The notes beneath the pieces are model-generated. The model searched no databases, had not been told where the DNA came from, and saw only the letters and a program-made list of their open reading frames with translations. DNA of 64,000 nucleotides from an uncultured Lachnospiraceae bacterium (GTDB lineage: Bacteria; Bacillota; Clostridia; Lachnospirales; Lachnospiraceae), in assembly GCA_958428365.1 (NCBI GenBank), contig CAUAFT010000001.1, positions 186,001 through 250,000 of the forward strand, in the 5' to 3' direction. Shown here piece after piece: positions 34,851 through 41,824 of the stretch (position 1 is its first letter; every line of letters starts with the position of its first letter). Made by a program: the position numbers and the translations under genes.

Positions 34851-35114
34851 TTACTTCCAGGAATTGTTCTCGATGTATTCCCGCAAAACCTCTTCTACCA
34901 GTTCATCACGTTCTACTTTCATAATCAGACTTCGCGCATTCCGGTGGCTCGTAATATAGGTCGGGTCTCCGGACATGATATAACCTACGATCTGATTGAC
35001 AGGATTGTATCCTTTTTCAGATAAGGCATGATAGACGATGTCTAACACGTCTTTTACCTTCATCTGCGGCTCTTTTTGTACTTTGAAGTATTGGGTATTT
35101 TTTAAATCCTGCAT
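34851..35114 (-). CDS. ireB: IreB-family regulatory phosphoprotein
   Basis: An 87-residue protein with the family core VKDVLDIVYHALSEKGYNPVNQIVGYIMSGDPTYITSHRNARSLIMKVERDELVEEVLREY. In Enterococcus faecalis IreB is phosphorylated on N-terminal threonines by IreK and influences cephalosporin resistance; here the N-terminus has one Thr near residue 7. A GAGGACG site lies ten bases before the ATG. The homologous YrzL is found next to ruvX in B. subtilis, which supports the call. Confidence 0.9.
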   Translation of the reverse strand: MQDLKNTQYFKVQKEPQMKVKDVLDIVYHALSEKGYNPVNQIVGYIMSGDPTYITSHRNARSLIMKVERDELVEEVLREYIENNSWK

Positions 35115-35191
35115 TTTTTCACGTCCTCATTTGCTCTTTCGTTCGCACAACTGTCAGTTACCATTTTAATATATCCCCTCCTAAAATTCAA

Positions 35192-36523
35192 CTATTTCTT
35201 GTCATAAGGAGGGACATGTCTGTGCTCTAAAAGATATATTTCCCCAGTCAAAGCCCGGACAATCCTCCCTTGGACAAAGCAATTCGTCAGATCTTCCTTA
35301 GAAGCCACTGCCGTCTTCACATATTCTTTCGTGAATCCCACATAGTATTCCTGACCGTCTATGATGGTTTTTTCTTCCATGAGGGCTTCTGTCTCTTTCC
35401 CTATATAATAATCCCGAAACTCTGCCGACATCTGCTTTTCCAGCTGCAAAAGTTCGTTGCTCCTTACGGTCTTTAACTGCTCCTCCACCTGATCTTCCAT
35501 CACTGCCGCCTTCGTACCCTCTCTTTTGGAGTATTTAAAAATATGCATCTCATAAAAATGGATCCGCTCCAGGTACTCCCTTGTCTCCTGAAATTCTTCC
35601 TCACTCTCCCCCGGAAATCCCACAATGACGTCGGTGGTGATCGCCGGATGGACAAAGTATCTCCGCAGGATCTCACAGCCCGCCTCATATTCGGCGGTGG
35701 TATATTTTCGATTCATGCGTCTTAAGGTGGCGTCGCATCCGCTTTGCAGGGAGAGATGAAAATGGGGACAGATCTTTGGCAGCTGCGACAATCTTTTTGC
35801 AAATGCCTCCGTGACGATCTTCGGCTCCAGGGAGCCAAGGCGGATCCGCTGTATCCCTTCGATCCGGTGCACCTCCTCGATGAGATGTAAAAGATCGTCC
35901 TCTATATCAATGCCATAAGAACTCAAATGGATTCCCGTCAGCACCACTTCCTGATATCCCTTTTTTGCCAGCCCTCTGATTTCTTTCAGGACGTCCTCTG
36001 CTCTTCTGCTCCGCACCCTTCCTCTGGCATAGGGAATGATACAATAGGTACAAAACTGGTTACATCCGTCCTGTACTTTGATAAAGGCGCGGGTATGTTC
36101 CGCCGTCCTGCTCAAAAACAGCTCCTCATAGCCTTCTTTTCCACTGTTGATATCCGCAACAACGCTGGTCTTTTCCTGTCTTTCAAAGAAATCCTCAATC
36201 TTTTCTAACAGCTCATGTTTTTTATTATTCCCGATAATGACGTCCACTGCCTCGTCCTTTTCCCCCCGGTCATAAGCAGTCTGGACATAACAGCCCGCCG
36301 CCACGACCACCGCCTGAGGATTGCGCTTTCTCGCCCGGTGGATCATCTGGCGGGATTTGCGGTCCGCCATATTCGTCACGGAACAGGTATTGATGATATA
36401 CACGTCCGCTTTCTCCTGAAACGGCACGATCTCATATCCTGCCTCCTCCAACATCTGCTGCATGGCTTCCGTCTCGTAGGCATTCACTTTACAACCGAGG
36501 TTATGCAACGCTGCTTTTCTCAT
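35192..36523 (-). CDS. mtaB: tRNA (N6-threonylcarbamoyladenosine(37)-C2)-methylthiotransferase MtaB
   Basis: A 443-residue methylthiotransferase that makes ms2t6A37 in tRNAs. It has the N-terminal UPF0004 domain with Cys in LGCKVNAYETEAM and INTCSVTNMAD and AAGCYVQT, a radical SAM domain with CNQFCTYCIIPYARGRVRSR (CX3CX2C), SGCDATLRRMNRKYT and a C-terminal TRAM domain. MtaB (YqeV) follows rsmE in the B. subtilis dnaJ-prmA-rsmE block; here it lies about 3.4 kb downstream, after the repeat region, and heads the ireB-ruvX run. It is divergent from the HPr-like gene. Confidence 0.95.
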   Translation of the reverse strand: MRKAALHNLGCKVNAYETEAMQQMLEEAGYEIVPFQEKADVYIINTCSVTNMADRKSRQMIHRARKRNPQAVVVAAGCYVQTAYDRGEKDEAVDVIIGNNKKHELLEKIEDFFERQEKTSVVADINSGKEGYEELFLSRTAEHTRAFIKVQDGCNQFCTYCIIPYARGRVRSRRAEDVLKEIRGLAKKGYQEVVLTGIHLSSYGIDIEDDLLHLIEEVHRIEGIQRIRLGSLEPKIVTEAFAKRLSQLPKICPHFHLSLQSGCDATLRRMNRKYTTAEYEAGCEILRRYFVHPAITTDVIVGFPGESEEEFQETREYLERIHFYEMHIFKYSKREGTKAAVMEDQVEEQLKTVRSNELLQLEKQMSAEFRDYYIGKETEALMEEKTIIDGQEYYVGFTKEYVKTAVASKEDLTNCFVQGRIVRALTGEIYLLEHRHVPPYDKK

Positions 36524-36611
36524 ACTTTTTCCTTTCCTCTGTTGACTTTTTCTTCTAAAAAGATTACACTAAAAAAACAAACACGAATAGTAACTTATGG
36601 GAGGGTCATCT

Positions 36612-36845
36612 ATGAAAACAGTACAAATTTCTTTAAACTCCATTGATAAGGTAAAATCTTTTGTAAACGCAGTCACACAGTTTGAATTTGACTTCGATCT
36701 GGTCTCCGGAAGATATGTGATTGATGCAAAATCCATTATGGGAATTTTCTCCCTGGATCTGTCCAAACCGATCGATCTGGTCATCCATGCGGAGGAAAAT
36801 GTGGATGAGATCATGGAGATCTTAAAGCCTTATCTTGTAGCTTAA
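36612..36845 (+). CDS. HPr-like protein lacking the phosphorylatable histidine
   Basis: A 77-residue protein of the HPr fold. The central VIDAKSIMGIFSLDLSKPIDLVIHAEE matches the HPr Ser46 region (KSIMG) and following strand. The N-terminal His15 loop (GIHARPA in HPr) is replaced by a sequence without any His (NSIDKVKSFVN), so it cannot carry out PTS phosphotransfer. This resembles Crh, which also lacks His15 but keeps Ser46. GGAGG lies seven bases before the ATG at 36612. It is divergent from mtaB and followed by a terminator and the repeat cluster. A CcpA-type regulatory role is inferred only. Confidence 0.78.
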   Translation: MKTVQISLNSIDKVKSFVNAVTQFEFDFDLVSGRYVIDAKSIMGIFSLDLSKPIDLVIHAEENVDEIMEILKPYLVA

Positions 36846-36862
36846 ATGATTTATAAAGTGTG

Positions 36863-36892
36863 AAGAATCCCGAAAGGCGGGGTTCTTTTTTT
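36863..36892 (+). terminator. Rho-independent terminator of the HPr-like gene
   Basis: AAGAATCCC / GGGGTTCTT stem with a seven-T tail. Confidence 0.85.
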
Positions 36893-36946
36893 GTGGGGCT
36901 TTTGCGGAGGATGAGGGGGGTGGGCGGGGCTTGTAAAGGTTGTGGA

Positions 36947-37184
36947 GGCATGCAGCACAGCGGGAGGTGGGAGGTGGGGACGTTGTCCAGGAATAAGAAC
37001 TTCTAAATATCCTTTTGCTGCGGTTCTGGAAACGGACGCAACCGGCGTCAACTCGCCATCCGTGGCTCGATGCCGCCTTCATCAGACGTCGTGTCTGATG
37101 ATTGCTGACTGTGAAAAGGATATTAAGAAGTACTAATTCCTTCCCAAAAGTCCCCACCTCCCACCTCCCGCTGTGCTGCATGCC
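36947..37184 (-). repeat. Structured repeat element C with perfect 35-bp outer arms
   Basis: Outer arms 36947-36981 and 37150-37184 are a perfect 35/35-bp inverted repeat. Inside, on the minus strand, is the conserved element 36985-37145 with the 80-bp core 37028-37107. Its stem-2 pairs differ from copies B and D but keep pairing (GGCGGCA.../...TGACGCC). The outer arms have no similarity to those of B or D. It lies between the HPr-like gene and thiI, which converge. Confidence 0.85.
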
Positions 37185-37290
37185 CGGTATCGTTTTTGGA
37201 CAGCCCCTTGTTGTTCTCAGCCTCTGTGGTGAACGCCTGGGGAGGAAGCTTTCCCTGCGAACTTTCTTCCGGCTTTCCAAGTTCGTAGAT

Positions 37291-37540
37291 TCGGCTATAT
37301 CCAAGCACAATGGTCCTTTGAGATCTGCGACTTTGCGGAGGATATTAGACTTTCTTAATATTCTGGTGTAATCAGCAATTCTCAGACAGGACGTCTGAGA
37401 AAGGCGCATCTGAGCCATGGATGGCGAATATGCGCCGGTTGCGTCCGTCCCCGGTAACTTCCATCAGAATATTTAGAAAGTCTTATATCCGGAGCAGGTC
37501 GCAGATCTCAAAGGACCATTGTGCCCCCGACTTAGCCAAA
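37291..37540 (+). repeat. Structured repeat element D with copy-specific outer arms
   Basis: The arms centred on GCACAATGGTCCTTTGAGAT (left, from 37305) and its complement (ending 37524) are perfect for 27 bp, and weaker pairing extends to 37291/37540. The conserved element 37337-37495 contains the 80-bp core 37373-37452, with stems TCTCAGAC/GTCTGAGA and a perfect GGCGCAT/ATGCGCC. Copies C and D are inverted relative to each other and 106 bp apart. The spacer and flanks show no gene. Confidence 0.85.
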
Positions 37541-37551
37541 TCCCCCCCCCT

Positions 37552-38730
37552 CTACTCTACATGAATCACTTCTGTCGTCTCAATAGCGGTCTTCACAAGT
37601 TCATCAATTTTTTCCTGCAGTTTCAGCTCTGAACGCCTGATGATGTTCAGGTTTGGTTTTGTGACAGGATGCTTCGCCACGAAGATGGTACAGCAGTCCT
37701 CGAAGGGTTGAATGGAAGTCTCGTAGGTGTCGATCTTTTCTGAGATCTCGATGATCTCCTGCTTATCAAAACCGATGAGCGGACGGTATACCGGAAGGGT
37801 ACAGACGTCGTTGGTTGCCGCCAAAGACTGCATGGTCTGGCTTGCCACCTGTCCGATACTTTCTCCGGTAATCAGACCGAGACATTTTTTTTCGTTGGCA
37901 AAATGTTCTGCAATCTTCATCATGTAACGGCGCATGATGATGGTCAGTTCCTCGTGGGGACACTGTTCGTAGATGTAGAGCTGGATGTCCGTAAAGTTTA
38001 CCACATGCAAGTCGATTGGTCCGGCATATTTTGCCACCAGCTTTGCAAGATCCACCACCTTTTGTTTGGCGCGCTCGCTGGTATATGGAGGCGCATGAAA
38101 ATAGGTGGCGTCGATCTTAACGCCCCGCTTTGCGATCATGTATCCCGCCACCGGGCTGTCGATTCCGCCGGAAAGTAATAACATTGCTTTTCCGTTGGTT
38201 CCCACAGGCATTCCGCCCGGTCCCGGAATCTCGGTGGAATAGAGGTTGATCTGGTTGCGGATCTCCACATGGATCATGATATCAGGGTTATGAACGTCTA
38301 CGCTCATCTGCGGAAATCTGTCTAAGATCCTGCCGCCGAGTTCTGCGTTGATCTCCATGGAATTTAATGGATAATTCTTTCTGGCACGTCTTGCGTCCAC
38401 CTTAAAGGTCTTATTTTTATCAGGGTAGACCTTGTCCACATAGTCTGTGACGGCGTCTGCAAGGGCGTCGAATCCCTGATCCTCTAAGATGACAACAGGG
38501 CAGATACCCACGATTCCAAAGACATGTCTTAACGCCTCCACCGCCTCGTCAAAATCGTAATCGGATGACGCCTCCACATAGATCCTTCCCTGTTCCTTTC
38601 TGACCTGATAGTCTCCCTCTGCCTCTTTTAGGGCATGGTTGATCTGTGAGACCAGCGCGTCCTCAAACAGGTGACGATTCTTTCCCTTTATGGCAATTTC
38701 TGCATATTTGATTAAAAATGACTGATACAT
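37552..38730 (-). CDS. thiI: tRNA 4-thiouridine synthase ThiI
   Basis: ThiI adenylates U8 of tRNA and transfers sulfur supplied by a cysteine desulfurase; it can also act in thiamine biosynthesis. The 392-residue protein has the N-terminal ferredoxin-like and THUMP region (1-165), the PP-loop LLSGGIDSPVAGYMIAKRG, and a C-terminal FEDCCTIFVAKHPVTKPN. The length shows it is the short form without a rhodanese domain, as in B. subtilis. It directly follows the desulfurase gene (16 bp), its likely sulfur donor, as with NifZ-ThiI. A nine-C tract lies right after the stop. Confidence 0.95.
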   Translation of the reverse strand: MYQSFLIKYAEIAIKGKNRHLFEDALVSQINHALKEAEGDYQVRKEQGRIYVEASSDYDFDEAVEALRHVFGIVGICPVVILEDQGFDALADAVTDYVDKVYPDKNKTFKVDARRARKNYPLNSMEINAELGGRILDRFPQMSVDVHNPDIMIHVEIRNQINLYSTEIPGPGGMPVGTNGKAMLLLSGGIDSPVAGYMIAKRGVKIDATYFHAPPYTSERAKQKVVDLAKLVAKYAGPIDLHVVNFTDIQLYIYEQCPHEELTIIMRRYMMKIAEHFANEKKCLGLITGESIGQVASQTMQSLAATNDVCTLPVYRPLIGFDKQEIIEISEKIDTYETSIQPFEDCCTIFVAKHPVTKPNLNIIRRSELKLQEKIDELVKTAIETTEVIHVE

Positions 38731-38746
38731 ACGCTTTCTCTCCTCA

Positions 38747-39904
38747 TCAATGACTTCTGTATTTTCTCAGAAACGGCAGTAACTCCTCCAAAGCCGTTAT
38801 GGCATACTCCACTTCCTCCACCGTGGTGTGGATGGAAAAACTAAAACGCAGGGTGGCGGTCAACATTGGCTTTGGCACGCCGATCGCCTGCAAGGTGGCA
38901 CTGACCGCCGGCTTATTGGAGGAACATGCGGAGCCTGCTGAGACGTAGATTCCCTTATCCTCCAGCGCATGAAGCAGCGCCTCGCTCTTATCAATGCCCT
39001 CGAAGCTGACGCTGACGATATGAGGAGCCGAATCTTCCCCGGTCAGTCCGTTCACATGAACGCCCTCTAATCTTTCCAAGCCCTGCAAAAACGCCTGCTT
39101 CACCTCACGCAGTCGGATCAGGTTCTCATCGAAGTTTTGGTAGATTTCTTCGCACGCCACGCCAAGACCTGCGATCGCCGGAACATTTTCCGTACCGGAG
39201 CGCATGCCTCTTTGTTGACCGCCGCCAAACAGGATCGGTCTGATCTTTGTCTTTTCTTTGATGTATAAAAAACCACTGCCCTTTGGTCCGTGGAATTTAT
39301 GTCCGCTGACAGATAATAAATCTACATTTAATTTCTTTGGATAAATCCTCATTTTCCCGTAGGACTGGATCGCGTCTACATGAAGCAGGGTCTTTGGATT
39401 TTTCCTCTTAATGATCTCTCCTGCCTCCTCCACAGGCTGAACGGCTCCCATCTCGTTATTTACCTGCATCAGGGATACCAGAATGGTGTCCTCTCTTATG
39501 ACAGATTCCAGCTCTTCTAGGGAGATCCGGCCATTTTCATCTACGGAGAGATATGTGATCTCAAATCCCTGCTCTTTCAGATATGCTAAAGGAGCAGCCA
39601 CGGAGGCATGTTCGATCGCCGTGGTCACGATGTGTTTTCCTGCGCGCCGGTTGGCAAGAGCTGTTCCAAACAGTGCCAGATTATTGGACTCCGTACCCCC
39701 TGAGGTGAAAAAAATCTCTTTTTCCGATACCTTTAGGGTCTTTGCTATTTTTTCCCTTGCCTCTTTGATATATTCTTCTGCTTTTACGCCTTTCAGATGC
39801 AGGGAAGATGGATTGCCGTAATCCTCCGTCATGACTTTTACCATGACGTCTCTGACTGCCTCAGAACATCTTGTGGTGGCAGAATTGTCCAAATATGCTT
39901 CCAT
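38747..39904 (-). CDS. Cysteine desulfurase (NifS/IscS-like, NifZ-type partner of ThiI)
   Basis: A 385-residue PLP enzyme that releases sulfur from cysteine. Motifs are AYLDNSATTRCSEAV at the start, HVDAIQSYGKM, the PLP-binding lysine in SVSGHKFHGPKGSGFLY and the mobile loop cysteine in SAGSACSSNKPAVS. Placement just before thiI matches the B. subtilis NifZ-ThiI pair, dedicated to 4-thiouridine. Its stop and the rsmE gene share one base (rsmE ends at 39904). Confidence 0.94.
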   Translation of the reverse strand: MEAYLDNSATTRCSEAVRDVMVKVMTEDYGNPSSLHLKGVKAEEYIKEAREKIAKTLKVSEKEIFFTSGGTESNNLALFGTALANRRAGKHIVTTAIEHASVAAPLAYLKEQGFEITYLSVDENGRISLEELESVIREDTILVSLMQVNNEMGAVQPVEEAGEIIKRKNPKTLLHVDAIQSYGKMRIYPKKLNVDLLSVSGHKFHGPKGSGFLYIKEKTKIRPILFGGGQQRGMRSGTENVPAIAGLGVACEEIYQNFDENLIRLREVKQAFLQGLERLEGVHVNGLTGEDSAPHIVSVSFEGIDKSEALLHALEDKGIYVSAGSACSSNKPAVSATLQAIGVPKPMLTATLRFSFSIHTTVEEVEYAITALEELLPFLRKYRSH

Positions 39905-40650
39905 TATCTATACTCCTTCATTTCCAATTCCAGCATCAGCATGCTCATCACCGTGATTGCCGCCGTATCGGTGCGTAAGATCCGCCTGCCCAGGGAGATC
40001 ACATCCATATCCTGGCGAACCATCTTGATCTCTTCTTTGGCAAAACCGCCCTCCGGTCCGATCATCACGCTGATATCCCTGCCCGGTTCCAGCTTGTCCA
40101 GAGCCTCTCTGGTTGCCGCCATGCCTCTCTCGTTCTCGTAGGGCACGAGACAGATCTCACAATTTCCGGCATATTCCACCGCGTCGGAATAGCTCATAAC
40201 AGGATGGATCTGTGGAATGCGGCTTCTCTTCGCCTGCTTCGCCGCGCTTTTTGCGATTGCCTGCCAGCGTTCTCTCCTCTTTGCTTTTTTCTTCTCATCC
40301 AGCTTCACAACACAGTATTTCATTTCCACCGGGATGATCTCGTACACGCCAAGCTCCACTGCCTTCTGGATCACATATTCCATCCGTTCTCCCTTTGGAA
40401 TTGCCTGAAATAAAAAGATCCGGTTGGGCAGTTCCGTGTGTTCCGCAGGTTTTCCCAAAATCTTCGCAAGTACTTTTTCCGACGTCACTTCCTCTATCTC
40501 GCAGAAAAAATCCCTGCCTTCCCCGTCGCTGATACGGATCTCTTCCCCCGGTTTCATGCGAAGGACATTCCCGATATGCTTCACATCCTCCCCGTTGATG
40601 GTGATATATTCTTTTCCGATCTGATCGTTTTCTACAAAAAACTGGTGCAT
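39904..40650 (-). CDS. rsmE: 16S rRNA (uracil(1498)-N3)-methyltransferase
   Basis: RsmE methylates U1498 of 16S rRNA. About 248 residues with an N-terminal PUA-like domain (MHQFFVENDQI, HIGNVLRMKPGEEIRI) and a SPOUT domain with the SAM knot: ERMEYVIQKAVELGV, AKRSRIPQIHPV, IGPEGGFAKEEI and SLGRRILRTDTAAI. I use the ATG at 40650, the usual family N-terminus; the open frame extends upstream into prmA. It follows prmA with a 2-bp gap, the same order as in B. subtilis. Confidence 0.93.
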   Translation of the reverse strand: MHQFFVENDQIGKEYITINGEDVKHIGNVLRMKPGEEIRISDGEGRDFFCEIEEVTSEKVLAKILGKPAEHTELPNRIFLFQAIPKGERMEYVIQKAVELGVYEIIPVEMKYCVVKLDEKKKAKRRERWQAIAKSAAKQAKRSRIPQIHPVMSYSDAVEYAGNCEICLVPYENERGMAATREALDKLEPGRDISVMIGPEGGFAKEEIKMVRQDMDVISLGRRILRTDTAAITVMSMLMLELEMKEYR

Positions 40651-40652
40651 TT

Positions 40653-41612
40653 TTATTTTTCCACTTTCTTTGCCGTGATATTGACCCACTCGCCCTGGTA
40701 GTTGGTCTCTATGATCTGAAATCCCGCCTCTTTTATGGCGTTCTTCACTTCCTCTTCCTTAAAATCAATAATACCGGAGGTGATGAAGATTCCCCCCTCC
40801 TTCAATCTTGCCGGAATCACCGGAGCCATTGGGATGATAACGTCGGCTAAAATATTCGCCACTACGATGTCGTATTTCCCTTCGCCCACCTGTTCCTGAA
40901 GAACTGTATCGTCGATCAGATTGCCTACATAAAAAGACGCTTTTGCTTTTTCCAGATGATTGACCTTCAGATTATCCTGGGTGGAAAAGATACAATCCTT
41001 GTCAATGTCGGTTCCCACCACTTCCCCGGCGCCCAGCTTTAACGCCACAATGGACAGGATTCCGCTTCCGCATCCCACATCGAGAATTTTTGCATCCTCT
41101 TTCATATATTTACGAAGCTGCCGGATACAGAGCTGGGTGGTCTCGTGTTTCCCCGTTCCAAAAGAGACGCCCGGATCGATCTCGATCAAAGTCTTCCCTT
41201 CATCCTCTTCTTTCAATTCCTCCCAGGTTGGTTTGATTAAAATATCGTCAATAGTAAAAGCGGAAAAGAACTGCTTCCAGTTGTTCTGCCAGTCGATATC
41301 CTCGGTCTCGCTCTGTGTAATAGTTCCCTCCCCCATATCCACGAACTGTCTCCACTCCTCGATCCCGGCTCTGACTTTTTCCAGAATTTCCTCATAATCC
41401 TTTTCGGCATCAAGGTAGAAGCTGACGCGGCTGGTTCCGTCATCCCTGGGAAGCTCTGGCAGAAAGTCGATGAACATTGCAGACTGATCCTCTCTGGAAA
41501 GGGGTACGTTGTCCTCAATCTCAATTCCCTCCACGCCGATCTCGTCCAGCATGGCGCTTAAGTAGTCCTCCGCCTCTGTGGTTGTCTTAATCGTGAATTT
41601 ATTCCATTTCAT
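40653..41612 (-). CDS. prmA: Ribosomal protein L11 methyltransferase
   Basis: PrmA trimethylates ribosomal protein L11. The 319-residue protein has the N-terminal substrate-recognition domain (1-100; MKWNKFTIKTTTEAEDYLSAML) and the SAM domain with DPGVSFGTGKHETTQLC, ILDVGCGSGILSIVALKLGA, TDIDKDC and VVANILADVIIPM. It is the first of the prmA-rsmE-desulfurase-thiI run. In Bacillus it directly follows dnaJ; here the hydrogenase-like and J-domain genes intervene. Confidence 0.95.
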   Translation of the reverse strand: MKWNKFTIKTTTEAEDYLSAMLDEIGVEGIEIEDNVPLSREDQSAMFIDFLPELPRDDGTSRVSFYLDAEKDYEEILEKVRAGIEEWRQFVDMGEGTITQSETEDIDWQNNWKQFFSAFTIDDILIKPTWEELKEEDEGKTLIEIDPGVSFGTGKHETTQLCIRQLRKYMKEDAKILDVGCGSGILSIVALKLGAGEVVGTDIDKDCIFSTQDNLKVNHLEKAKASFYVGNLIDDTVLQEQVGEGKYDIVVANILADVIIPMAPVIPARLKEGGIFITSGIIDFKEEEVKNAIKEAGFQIIETNYQGEWVNITAKKVEK

Positions 41613-41824
41613 TTCTGATTACGCCTCACTTTTTTACGATACTGATAGATCCATATTTTTGTTTTGATCTCATTTGCATAGTTACAGAGATGTATCACAC
41701 ACATCTGCTCTGTTGACATACTTAAATGACATTTTAGCATAGAATAGATTTTTCTGCAAATACTATCCCGAACGGAATAAGAATATGAATTTGAACGTGA
41801 ATCTGATTTTGGAAGGAGTCTGTC

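Noticed and set aside
36822..37418. A nearly 200-codon open frame across repeat elements C and D
   Set aside because: It reads straight through palindromic structures, and its translation contains the same repeat-derived peptides seen in other frames at element B; there is no RBS or family match.
20431..37540. Elements B-D as a classical IS or MITE with fixed terminal inverted repeats
   Set aside because: The outermost arms differ completely between copies, no target-site duplication is clear, and no transposase is encoded; only the inner about 160 bp is shared.
37542..37550. A run of nine C after the thiI stop as a phase-variable tract
   Set aside because: It lies outside any coding region and away from a promoter, so length changes would have no evident switching effect.
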